Under the pieces are notes generated by a model. That model worked only from the letters and a program-made list of their open reading frames with translations. It did no database searches and was not told the origin of the DNA. Shown here piece by piece: positions 31,501-42,699 of a stretch of DNA of 64,000 bases. How positions within the stretch are numbered: position 1 is the stretch's first letter; the number at the start of each line of letters is the position of its first letter. A program made the translations under genes and the position numbers. Source of the DNA: Oryza sativa Japonica Group (Eukaryota; Streptophyta; Magnoliopsida; Poales; Poaceae); contig NC_089037.1 of the NCBI RefSeq assembly GCF_034140825.1, positions 2,949,501-3,013,500 of the forward strand, in the 5' to 3' direction.

Positions 31501-33850
31501 AAGGGTGGGCGTGATGGAGCAGGGCGGGCCCTGCGACGGCCTCTGTCGCTTCCGGATTCACCTAGGCACGAGAGGGGACTGCCCGTTGCCTGCTGGGGAC
31601 GGGGGTGAAACCTGAGGTGTGGTGTGCTTGGCTAGAGGGGGTTATGCGAAGGGTCCTGTCACGGCCTCTTTCTGGTATGTCGTGGTGGCATGTCGGCGCA
31701 CGGAAACGTGTCGTGGGGCTGTGTCTTGTGGGTACAGTTGTACACCTCTGATCAGAGTAAAACTATTCGAATAGCCGTGACCGTGGTTATGGGCGGTTGA
31801 CCAAATTCACCGTGATTAGTCTCACACTTAATAAATCGACCCAATGCACTGTAGTTCAGGTGGGTTGGTTGGGCCTGTTCAACGTGGTGTAGCGTTGATC
31901 AGTGGAGATTTAATGTTACTTTAATTACTCAACTGTTTTACTGTTTTGTTCAATAAAATGCTTTACAACCGCCTTTATGCAAATAGCCATAAACAGTCCT
32001 TGTGTTCCCCTTGCACATCTGCATCGTTGGTGTGGCTTGCTGAGTACGGTGGTTGTACTCAGCCTTGCTATTATTCCCCCTTTTCAGAAGTGTAGTGCTT
32101 CTGAGCTGAAGATGAAATTAGAAGACCAAGGCTCAGACCCCAGTTGAGTTTTGCCTTTGGAGTAAAGCTGAAGCCCCGCTAGGATTGCCTTTTTCGCTGC
32201 TGCTGTTTTTGTTTCGGTGTGAGGACTAAGTGCCTCTTCTGTAAGTAATTTTCGCTTTATTTACGTTTGGAACTGTTTATTACTTGTCGTTTTGTGTACC
32301 CTGGCTGGTCCTGGACAGGGATTTAATACACAAAATAGTCTGGAAATTTGGGCTAAATTTATGGGCGTGACAGTTGAGTCCTTCACCTCGGGCCGGCTAC
32401 ACCTTGGTGTTTGATGATTTTTTTGAAGCTGGCTTCAGGTTTCCTTGCAGTGCATTTCTTGTTGAGGTCCTTAGGCTATATGGACTTGAGTTTTCTCAGC
32501 TTACACCAAACACCCTTGTTAAGCTTGGAATTTTTGAATGGATTATTCGGAGTTGCGGTGGTACTCCGCATGGATGCGATTTTGCTTATTTTCACACCAT
32601 TCGGCGCTATACAAGGCAAAACTCCCAATTTGGGTGTGTTAACTTTATGCCACGCTTAAATCGCGGTTGTCCTTGGCCAGTTGTCTCTGTTATGTGGACC
32701 AAATGGGGAACTCATTGGCAGTCAAAATGGTTCTATCATAAGATTCCAGCAGATCTGAAAACCATGGAAAAATGCCCTTTTGTGTTTTCTTGTAAATCTT
32801 TGAGTGTCATCTCAGATCCAGCTGTTACTTTGTCAAAAGACTTTGCTGACATTCGCCCTCGAATTGAAGAACTTGTCTCTAAATTTAGTGTTCGAGACTT
32901 GGTCGAGGAGTTCATTTATCTTGGTATTCGACCTCTTTCTGCCAACTGGACTTTATCTCTTGGTGAAATTCCTGAGGGTTCTAGTTCTTTGCTTCCTCCT
33001 TTCGAGATATCTGCGAATAGTAAGTGTTTACCTTGTATATGTATTTTTTATTTCAAGCATTATATATATATATATATGTAATTCATTTTTTTCTTCTTTT
33101 TTTCTTCTCTTTTTTTCTTTTTTTTGCAGCAAAAATTGTGAAGGACGTGGATGGGCCAAGCAAGAAATATATTGGCCCTTATACCAAGAAAGAGCATGGC
33201 ACATATCTTGCGGTTCAGCAAGGTAGAAAACAAAACAGGATTCTAAGTGCCCTCGGCCAAGATATGATGGTTCGAGTTCATCCTGATTTGAAGAAGAAAA
33301 AGAAGAAAAACTCGAATATCAATCCAAAAGATGCTGCATCTTCATCTTCTGATAATGAGGAGAATAGCTTGGATGGGGAGTCTGATTCAAGTGATGAATC
33401 GTCTGATGACAGCGGCTCCTCTGAGTCGAGCGAACATACTCACACTGCTCCTTTTGTGCAAGAAAACTCGAGTCCTGCTTTGAAGCGTAAAAAGATGCCT
33501 TCAAGTTCTCCTGTTGACTCGAACTTGAAAAAAGTTCGAATTGCTCTGGATAGTGATGATGAGGATGAAAACATTCTGTCTTATGAGCTACCTGCTATCA
33601 GTGAGATAAGTTCAGTTGAGATTGGGAATGTTTCGAACGTTAATTCTCTTTCAGCTGCAGCTGATTACCTCTCTGCTCCCTTGAACGTTCTTACTTCTGC
33701 TGCCAAAGAGGTTGAGGAACCTATTTGCATTGATGCTATTGATGTGGACATGAACCCTGTCAATCCTGTTCAAACAGAGAACGTTCCTGAAGTTGTTAAT
33801 CTGAATTTCCAATCCAGAAAAAACATAGTTGAAGATCAAGCCACAGAATG
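28555..33850 (+). mobile_element. Antisense accessory ORF region of the gypsy element (Transposase_28-like)
   Basis: Plus-strand coding region, opposite to gag-pol, between pol and the 3' LTR. It starts MGKSKKPASKQKAKKTSSG (28555), is interrupted by the solo LTR at 28712-32372, and continues at 32378 with AGYTLVFDDFFEAGF, SQLTPNTLVKLGIFEW, resembling the plant 'putative gypsy type transposon' domain (Pfam PF04195). An apparent GT-AG intron lies at about 33019-33129. The last part has a lysine run followed by a Ser/Asp/Glu-rich tail, suggesting a nuclear acidic protein. Antisense ORFs at this place are known in several plant gypsy families (for example Grande-type). It is interrupted as it stands. 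Confidence 0.7.
28712..32372 (+). mobile_element. 3.66-kb solo LTR inserted in the accessory ORF
   Basis: Ends TGTAACGCCC and GGCGTGACA, flanked by a perfect 5-bp duplication GTTGA (28707-28711 and 32373-32377). The first third is very GC-rich and open for hundreds of codons, but all Pro/Ser/Arg and without domains; the rest is ordinary LTR-like DNA. No gag or pol was found inside, so a solo LTR (or LTR-only non-autonomous form) fits best. Younger than the gypsy it interrupts. Orientation is uncertain. Confidence 0.8.
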
Positions 33851-36800
33851 ACCCCTTCTCCCGAGTTGATAAAAGATATACTTGGTGGTTTCAGCGAGCG
33901 ATGTTCGAAAAATGGCACTTGGTTGATGGGTTTGCCTGATTTTTGCGCGGATGGGGAGACTAGCAGTCGAGGTTCTAAGTTGTGTCTTGATGACCTTAAG
34001 TATCGCTCGTCTCTTCATCAGCTTGGAAATGAAATTGCTCCTAGCCTCATCACTCCGGAGCTTGAAAAGGAATTTTTGGAGCACAATGATCTTATCTCAG
34101 CTTGGACGGCTTTTCTTCTTCTTTCTTTTTCTCTAACTCTGCTGGGGTCCATTCTGCCACAAATTTTGCCAACACTTGTGACTTTATCGCTGTTCTTGAT
34201 GTGTATTTCAAGTCAAAAGGCAAAAGTTCCATAGCCCATTTGGCAATTCTTCCTGCTATTTCCTTGTTCGACAACACCTCTCCTATTGGATAAGTTGATG
34301 GTACTGTTATGTCGTGAGATAAGAAATAATGTCTCAATTTTCTTGATGCCATCACAATAGAATATATCATCTTTTCCACTTCTGTATACCTTGTTTTTGG
34401 TCCTTGCAATGCTTCGGACATAAAATAAACTGGCATTTGCTTGTTACCCTGTTCTTGTACTAAGACTGCGCTTACTGTCACCAGTGTGGCAGCTACATAT
34501 AGCAACAAAGGTTCTCCTTTTTGTGGACTTGACAAAGTTGGCATGTTATGAAGGTAATCTTTGAGATCGTCAAAATCTTTTTGGCATTCTTCGTTCCATT
34601 CAAAGTTGTTTACCCCTCTTAATGTCTTGAAAAAGGGTAAACCTCTTTCTGCTGATTTGGAAAGAAATCTACTAAGCGAGGCCATTCTCCCTGTTAATCT
34701 TTGCATTTCTCTTGTATTTTTGGGTGGCTCCATTCCTATTTTGCACAATTCCTCTTTTGGATACTAAAAACCCAAGTAACTTTCCAGCTCTGACACCAAA
34801 CACGCACTTTTCAGGATTCAACTTCACTGAAAACTTCCTCAAGTTCTCAAACGTTTCTTGTAAGTCTTTTCCATGTGTAAAAGCTTTCTTACTTTTCACC
34901 ACAATGTCATCAACATATGCTTCTACGTTTCGGCCAAGTTGATTTGCCAGAACCTTGCATATCAATCTTGCAAATGTGGCACCCGCATTTTTCAGACCAA
35001 ATGGCATTCTTATGTAGCAGTATGTTCCAAAAGGTGTTATGAATGATGTTTTTTCTTCATCTTCTTTTACCATGAATACCTGGTGATACCCAGAGTAAGC
35101 ATCAAGAAAACTCATTAGCTTACAACCAGCGGTGGCATCCACTAACTGATCTATTCTTGGGAGTGGAAAATCGTCCTTTGGACATGCCTTGTTTAGATCT
35201 GTGAAGTCAATACACATTCTCCACTTCCCATTTGCTTTTTTTTCACCAAAACTGGGTTTGCTAGCCACTCGAGGTGCATAACCTCTCGAATGACTTTAGC
35301 CTTCAACAATTTCTCTAGTTCTGCCTTTGCTGCTTGCTGCCTATCTATCGATATCCTTCTTAACTTCTGCTTCTTAGGCTTGTGTTCTGGCTTGATTGCT
35401 AAATTGTGTTCAATTAGACTTCTCTCAACTCCTTCAAGTTCTTCCGGTGACCATGCGAAAACATCCGTGTTGGCTTTTACCACTTTTAAGATTTCTTCTT
35501 CAACTTCTTTCTCCAAATTTTCTCCTATCAAGATGTATTTTTCAAGTTCATTTTTGTCCAACACTACTTTCTTTGTTTTCCCTTCTGGTACTGGCTTTTG
35601 GTTCTTGTTGTACTCTCCTTGTTTTTGTTCAACAATATGTACACCTTTCATATTTGGAGTTCCTTGAAGCTCAAATTTTCTTGCTGCTAATTGACCACCT
35701 CGAACGGAGATGACCCCTTTCGGCCCCGGAAGCTTCATACAGATGTAATTGTGGTGTATGATTGCTTCAAAAATGTTGATTGTTGATCTTCCCAAAATGG
35801 CGTTGTATTGATATGGCATGTCTACCACATCAAACACGACTTCTTCTCTTCTCTTATTTTCTCCTCCTCCAAACACCACTTGTAATGATATCTTTCCGAT
35901 TGCATGTACCTGCTGACCACCAAATCCTTGTAAAGGAATTCCTGCATGAGTTAGTCTGTCTTCTGGAATTTGCATTTTCTTAAATGCATCGTAGAAAAGT
36001 ACATCTGCCGAACTTCCTCCATCGACCAACACCCTTTGCACTTCGCACTGTGTTATTTCCACTGATATTACTAACGGGTCTTGATGGGGGAAAAGTATGC
36101 CTTCAGCATCCTCCGGGCCAAACGAGATAACTGTGTTTGAGTAAGCTGGTGGAATTGACTGATAACTTGTGCCCACATGATTTATTTGTCTCACATAAGC
36201 TTTTCTCTGTCTTTTTGATTCGACTCCTAAAGATGAACCGCCAGTTATGGCATTTATCACCCTCTTTGGTGCTTCCTCAATGGCTTCTATCTTCATCACT
36301 TTTTGTCCTTCCAGCATGTTTTGTCCTCCTTGGACGCCTTCATATTTTCCCTCGTATTGCCTTACATGTTTCTCCATCAAACTTGCCATTTGTCGACATT
36401 CTTCTGTTGCGTGATTGCACGGGCCATGTATTTTCTAGAATTTACTGTAACACTCTTCAGTGGAGTGACCTCTAAGTCCATGTGTGTGACAAAACTTTTG
36501 TCCACCATTCTCTCCACCTTTTCCTCTTCCATTATTCCACCACATGTTTCTTCCTCTACCAGAGTTCCATCTTTGGCCTTTTCCTCTTCCCTGCTGATTC
36601 CATTGATTTTTTCCTTTATGAAAATTGTTCCACTGACCTTTGCCTTTCTCCTCCTGATCAAAATATTCTCCATTGTTACCCTCATCTCTAATGAGATTGT
36701 CTTGCTTCTTTTGCTCATTCATGTAGTTGTCTTGCTTATATTTCTTCTATGGCTTACTTGTATTTTCCCCTTTTTGTTCCTCTGCTTGAAATGCTTGCTT

Positions 36801-38521
36801 GTTTTTGGAAATTTTCTTCCCCAACAGTGCTGCTTCTTCGGCTTGCATTCTTAATCCATCTTCTTCTCCTCTCGCAAAACTTTCCATTCTCTCAAACAAA
36901 TCTTTTGCAGTTTTTGGTCTATTTCTCGCTAAATCAAACCTAAGAGGTCCAGGCAACAGAGCTCTTTTGGCTGCCGCTATGAGCATCTCATCATCCACTT
37001 GTCGGATTTGACATCTTACTCTTGAAAATTTCAAAATGAAACTTCTGATGGTTTCTCCTTGCGTTTGCCGCATAGCATACAAATCATCTGCTTCTTTAGG
37101 TTCCTCATAGGCTCCTATAAATCCAGCTCAAAAAGTGTCTCTCATATGTTCCCAAGAATATATTGACATTGGTAGTATTGTTGTATACCATGACAATGCT
37201 ACTCCTTCTAACATGGTTTGAAGTATTTTTGCTTTTGTGGTATCATCTCCCCCTGCTGCTTCAACTGCTGTTTCATATACCCTCAAATATTCATTGGGAT
37301 CTGTATCACCCTTGTATTTGGTGATATTTGACAACTTAAAACTTAATGGCCAAGGCGCCATTTGCAGATTTTGGATCAGAGGGCTTTTGGTGTCCACCGC
37401 TTTGATTGGTTGAAAATAGGATTGAGTTGTTTGGAATGGGAATGTTTGGTTTGGTAATTGTCCTGTGTATTGCATGTGGTTGGGCATTTGTGGAATGTAG
37501 ACTTGTTCATTTGTCGCATCTTATTGGGTAAGAAAAGGAGAAAAGGTTTGAATATGTTGACTGGAGTTTTGTGTTGCTTGATTTTGTATGGCATGTGTAT
37601 GTGGAAAGTTCACTTGAGATGTTTGGATTTGAGGTATATGGATTTGTGGGATTTGTACTTGTGGTATTTGTGTTTGAGTGTTTTGTATCTGGGGTATATG
37701 GGTGTATGCTTGGGAAATCTGAGCGTGAGTTGTGTGGTTTTGAGGATTTTGTGTTTGGTTTTGGTATATCTGGTATGGAATCTGAGAAGGATGAATTTGA
37801 GTTGAAAAGTGAATTTGGTTGGGATGTTGGATAGGAATTCGGTTTTGAGAAATTTGAGCTTGGGTGGAAAGTTATGTTTGAGTATTTTGGATTTGGGTGG
37901 GGTTTTGCATTTGAGGGATTTGTTGGGTGGGGTTTTGCATTTGAAGGATTTGTTGGGTGGGAACTTGTATTTTGATAATTTGGGCTTGAGGAATCTCTTC
38001 TGCTAACTTCACGACTTGAGGATCTCCAGCTAAAGTATCTCCTTGATGAGTGTTTTCTGCCAAGTTTGGTTGTTTTCCATCAGCCTCTTATGTCTCCAGT
38101 TGATCACCAGATCCACTTGCTCCAATTGCTTGACTGTGCAAAGCCTGGAGTCTTTGTAGCTCTCTCTATAGTCCTTCGTATTGTTCTTTGCTTATCATAA
38201 CAGCCCCTTGTGCTTGTGCCATTTCGGCAAGTTCCACTTCACTTGTGGTTGTTTTCCCCGCTTCCTCCTTTGAGGGATTCGCAGTTTCCTTTTCCTGACT
38301 TGTTCCGCCCACTTCTCTTCAAGCGTTTTTGTTACGTTCGCAATATCACTTTGCTCAAATGCTCTTTCAAACTCCTTCTCAAGTTCCTTCTCAAGTGCTA
38401 TTGTCCCACTTGCAAAAGTGTCAGTGTAACGAATTGGCACAGTTTTCGGTCTCTGAGAACGTCGCATTTACCACTTGGGCCCACTCCAATGGAGACTTTA
38501 CGTCCCCACGGACGGCGCCAC

Positions 38522-39279
38522 TGTCACGACCTTAGGGCACGAACAGAGTTGGGGGTAAACGGGAAAGTGTAGATTCCCGTTTACCCTGAGAGTGAGCCCA
38601 AAAGTAGATGTCAGGATGTATATAAGGTACTTTTTCTCTATTTCATTGTGTTCTTGCTACAGGACTCTGGTCGGCCTTTTATAGTGTTTGACCATGACCA
38701 CAAATATTTACATCTTTGTCATCATGGGCTTACATAAAGTTACCGTATTACCCCTAGTGATCCATAGGCCCTAGGGGTATAATAGTACTTTGCTAGTGGT
38801 CCCTAGGCGACATCTGGTGCCAGCTGGTTAGAGTAGTCGAAGTGGTCCCCACGATTATTTTCCTCGAATGAGTCAACTGCTCGATAAGACTTTTCCTTCT
38901 TTTCTTGTTATTTCAGCTGTCTTGGCCGCACCAGAGAACTCGAATATACTTTCCCATTATCTTGGCGCCTTGTCACTCCATAGGAACCTGCTCGGATACA
39001 ACTATTAGGAAAAATAATGTCAGGTGGATGAAGTTGGCTCGAATACATCTGTCTACTTGACATTAACTCGAATGTACTTTTCCTCATAACGCTGTTTCCT
39101 TTGGGTAAAAACATGTCCTAAAAGAACTTTTCTATAAAGAGGAGAACTTCATTCGAGTTTTTATATTTTAGGGGAAACTCTCTGAGTATTTTATCTTTAA
39201 GTAGGCTTTTTGGGCGAAATGTGTTTTTGGCCAATTTTTTTTTTTTTTGGGGGGGAGGGGGCAAAGTTTACCCCTTGCT
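38522..39279 (-). repeat. Right (5') LTR of the gypsy element
   Basis: Starts TGTCACGACC and follows the left LTR closely to CCCCTTGCT, where the last few bases seen in the left LTR are replaced by the next element's flank. Next to it, on the minus strand, lies the primer site. Confidence 0.85.
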
Positions 39280-39282
39280 TAG

Positions 39283-40035
39283 AGCTGGGACTTGGGCCAT
39301 GCTTTATCAAGCCGGCCCAAGGCATGATGGCCCGGTACGATAGAAAGCACGGTCCGACACGGCCCGTAAATGGGCTGGGCCGGCACGGCCCGTACGTGAG
39401 CCGTGCCTGGGCCTGGACAACGGGCACGACGGGCGGCACGGCACGGCACGACCACTGGGCCGTGCTTGGGCCGGCACGGTACGCGAATGGCTGCTGCAGC
39501 ACGAGGTCATCAGTCATCACCCATCCACGGTCAAATTTCCTATGCAGCCAGCAGGTAGCAGCAAGTAGCAGCTCGTTTTCTTCATCGGCTCATCGGTAGC
39601 ACGTAGCAGCAACCAGCAAGGCCAGCAGCCCAGCAGGCCAGCACTAGCATTTGGCAAGATTGTTGGCTGACTCACGCCGCCGCGCCGGTGGGCTACGTCG
39701 CCGCGACGAGCCGACGAGGAGGAGCAGGATGGGTGTGGCTGTCACTGCCGCGTCGCCGCGACGGGACGACGAAGCCGCAAGCCACCGCTGCCGCGTCGCC
39801 GCCAGAGTTTCTTCTCAGCGCAGCCGGCCTGCTCCCATCTTTTGGGCCGTGCTTGTGCCGGCCCGGCACGAATAGGCCCGTCGGGCCATTGGGCTGTGCT
39901 TGGGCCGCGTCCTGAAGAGGCCGTGCTGGCACGGCACGGCACGACGAGTGGGGCGTGCTGGGCCGACACGGCCCAATTTGGCACGAAGCACACTGGGCCG
40001 TGCCGTGCTAGCTCTGCACGGCCCAAGTCCCAGCT
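39283..40035. mobile_element. TIR element rich in GGCACGGCCC words
   Basis: Perfect 16-bp terminal inverted repeats AGCTGGGACTTGGGCC (39283-39298) and its complement (40020-40035). The interior has many copies of GGGCC, GGCACGGC and CCGTGC near both ends and a GC-rich centre without a recognisable gene. No clear target duplication. It lies between the gypsy LTR and the inverted SEN2 piece. Confidence 0.7.
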
Positions 40036-40065
40036 TTTTGTGAGCGGTGAGTTTCTTCTCACCGT

Positions 40066-40111
40066 TGCACTATACTGCAACCCTGATCTCACCACCCAGT
40101 TCTTCAATCTC
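40066..40111 (-). pseudogene. SEN2: SEN2 fragment, inverted continuation
   Basis: Reading down from 40111 the minus strand gives GAGATTG then codons for KNWVVRSGLQY, the motif that directly follows AYSHLRL in plant SEN2. The other fragment stops at exactly GAGAT(T). The homology fades near 40066, where a splice-donor-like GGTGAG and a small palindrome (CGGTGAG/CTCACCG) occur. It is short (about 46 nt) and identified from memory of the family. Confidence 0.7.
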
Positions 40112-40802
40112 CCGCCAGATTTTCTTTGTGAGCTGTGAATAGACATTTTTTAGATCTGAAAATAGGCACCACATTGGCACTCTCAGTACTAAAGGACTAC
40201 ACGACCACGTGAAATCCAGGTACGCTAGATGCTTATCATTAGCATAGAAACAGTAGTAGCTATGACCATACAATGTTCTAACATGCCTACATGAAAAAAA
40301 CAGTTGCAAAAAAGTAACAAACAGGCTTCGACCATTTTGGCATTTTTGGGGGAATACATGTTGCCTATTCTAATGCAGGGAAATTACGAGTTCACTTGGT
40401 CACCCTGCAACTGCAAGCATTATTTAGTTCTTGTCATGCATTGTTTAGATATAGTACGGAAACATACACCTTTCCTCTGTCAGGTGCACCCTCCTCCCTT
40501 TTTCAAAAATGTAAAGAGATATCAATACAAGTTTACAAGTGTTCTGCAATTATATGGTTCAATTCATGCCATTGCTGTGTGATAAAAGGTTTGTAGGATT
40601 TTTAATAATGCAATTGTGATTTTTAGCATTGCATATTTTGGTTTGGATGGTGATTACAACATAATGGTAAGGAAGAAAGATCTGTTAGTTCATGCTTGCT
40701 CTAATATCTCTCCCTCCCTTTGGCTTGCACAAATTTATGATTGGTTAGCATGATACATTGACTGATTAAATTCCTTGGTCTCTCCATCTTATATTTTTGC
40801 AG
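40112..40802. other. Spacer, no gene recognised
   Basis: AT-rich, no domain or element ends seen. It precedes the HVA22-like exon and could hold intron or lost exons of that pseudogene. Confidence 0.4.
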
Positions 40803-41330
40803 GCTTCCTTTTTGGCCATCCATGAAATTGATCTTTATTTGCTGGCCTGTCTTGCCATATTTCAGCGGTGCAGCCTATGTGTACCAAAATTATGTGATAT
40901 CTGTGTTTATAAAGAACCAGATAGTAAATATTTGGTATATCCCTCAGAGAAAAAGGGTCTTTCCGGTAAATTTGATGACTTCCTCACGGCACTTGATAAG
41001 TTTATTGAAGAAAATGGACCTGAAGATCTCAATAAACTGACAAAGAAGGTACCTGAGTCAAAATTTAGTTACATATTTCCCCATTTCATGCACTATACAA
41101 TTGTGAAAATTGAAAAAGGCTCTACTTTGAACTTCATGCACTAGTCTATGTGCTCTTTCATGTTGTATATAATTAGCTATGATCCTGAAGTCATGGTGCT
41201 CACTGTTATCTGTGATGCCTAATCTAAACAGTCTGGCAAATCATCGAAAGATTCAAAGTCATGAAAGGAATCCCGGTATTCGAAGTCATCAAAGGAATCC
41301 AGGGAATCAAAGCCGTCAAAAGATTCAAAA
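40803..41330 (+). pseudogene. HVA22: HVA22-like (TB2/DP1/REEP family) pseudogene, 3' part
   Basis: After a good acceptor (TTTTTGCAG) the frame reads LPFWPSMKLIFICWPVLPYF, then SGAAYVYQNYV and NQIVNIWYIPQ, the membrane hairpin and signature of plant HVA22 proteins, which shape ER tubules and are often induced by abscisic acid or stress. Near 40945-40956 a one-base change shifts the frame; the family pattern resumes as GKFDDFLTALDKFIEENGPE. Exon end 41048 (GTACCT donor), next exon from 41232 with a Lys/Ser repeat tail (SGKSSKDSK), where an in-frame TGA occurs at 41262. The N-terminal exons are not seen. With a frameshift, a stop and a missing 5' end it is a pseudogene. Confidence 0.8.
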
Positions 41331-42239
41331 CAACCGAAGCCACCAAAAATTTTGAAAGAGTCAAAAGCCATCGAACTCGAAAGAAGATATGAAGGCGGCG
41401 AAGGATTCAGAAGAACAAAATAAGGTACCGAAAGACTCGAAGATACTGAAAAGCGCAAGAAAGGCTCAGAAGAACAAGGTTCACTAAAGGATTCAGATGA
41501 ACTTGAACAAAAGAGCAACAAGAGTGTGGCATTTGAGCCGGAGAAGGAATTGAAGTGTGACTGCTATCCAACCTCTGCTTATCAGAGCACATATCCGAAA
41601 CACAACTCATGGAGCCTCTTTGCTGCCTCATGATCTTTGAGGATGAATAGTTACTGCAACTAGAGGTCTCTAGACATGTAACCCCTGAACTCAACAAATA
41701 TATTTTTCGTTGCAGTCTTGATCATGTCAACTTACTTGATCATTGCATTTCTTTTACGGGCCAAAGAAGAAAAATTCAGCCCGGTGTAGAGAGCCTCTTT
41801 GATTAGGTAGCAGTCTCCAGGAGCCATTTCATCAAGAAAGCAAGGAAAATGGAACTCACCTCCTTGTCACAAGTTTGTCCTATGTCAATTGTTATGACAT
41901 GTCATCATGTAACATATTTCTCCAATATACACCAGTAGATGAGTAATGTAGAAATCTGCCATGTTTGGTTGGTGATGAAATGATGATGCTTTTTTTTTCC
42001 CTGAAGCTGTAAACCTTGTCTAGTTGGTAGAATTGAGACCATATCAATCAGCATTGCATCCTAACCCTCTCTGGTTGATTATCTGGAATCGTTTCCTTCT
42101 GTTGATGAATGCCCGGATTTTGTTGTTTATAAAAGAGGGCTGCTATATACCGGTATCCCGATGAAAAACAGGATAATTCTGAAACCAACACAGTATCGCG
42201 CGAGCGCGTCAACAAAAACAGGAACAGAAACGTATCGTA
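41331..42239. other. Spacer downstream of the HVA22-like pseudogene
   Basis: Continues the degraded Lys/Ser-rich region to about 41640, then non-coding. A short open piece after an acceptor at 41715 (STYLIIAFLLRAKEEKF) could be a last exon of the same pseudogene; this is weak. Confidence 0.35.
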
Positions 42240-42612
42240 CCAGTGCTCACCGCCCCGCCTGAATCATCCCGACGAATCCTCCTCCGGAATCGCGCGCCCG
42301 TGTGCAATTCCTCGCCGGCGCGAGCTCCTCCGCAACCCGACGAAGCGCGATTCCTCACCGGCGTGAGCTCCTCCGCATCCCGACGAATCAGCCTCGGAAT
42401 CGCGCGTCCTCGCCGGCGCGAGCTCCTCCGCAACCCAACGAATCCTCCTCAGAATCGCGCACCTCCGTGCGCGATTCCTCGTCGGCGCGAGCTCCTCCAC
42501 AACCCGATGAATCCTCCTAGGAATCAAGCGCCTCCGTGCGTGATTCCTCGCCGGCGCGAGCTCCTCCGCATCCCGAAGATTCATCCGCGGAATCGCGCGC
42601 CTCCATGCTTGT
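42240..42612. repeat. GC-rich minisatellite, about six units of about 60 bp
   Basis: Tandem units built on GCGCGAGCTCCTCCGCA, CCCGACGAATC(C) and GGAATCGCGCG, with growing differences along the array. Open in several frames because the unit is close to a multiple of three, but with no recognisable protein. Confidence 0.85.
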
Positions 42613-42699
42613 TTTCTCGGCTGATTCCATCGGCGCACACGTCGTCAGCCAATTTCCTCTGCAATCCGGCGTCTTATGTGATTGCTGAAATTTTTCACA

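Larger units (their letters stand above)
27259..39279 (-). mobile_element. Ty3/gypsy retrotransposon with antisense accessory ORF
   Basis: Bounded by two similar LTRs in the same orientation (27259-28008, 38522-39279). The gag-pol region reads on the minus strand at about 38467-34092, after a primer site next to the right LTR (TGGCGCCGTCC at about 38509-38519 on the minus strand, the common gypsy type). Order: gag (37490-36750), CCHC knuckle (about 36450), protease (VDGGSSADVLF, about 36020), reverse transcriptase (YVDDIVVKS, about 34890), RNase H (to 34092). I see no integrase. Between pol and the left LTR is a plus-strand accessory ORF. It is broken at several places in gag-pol and by a solo LTR. 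LTR divergence of roughly 5% by eye suggests a couple of million years. Confidence 0.9.
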
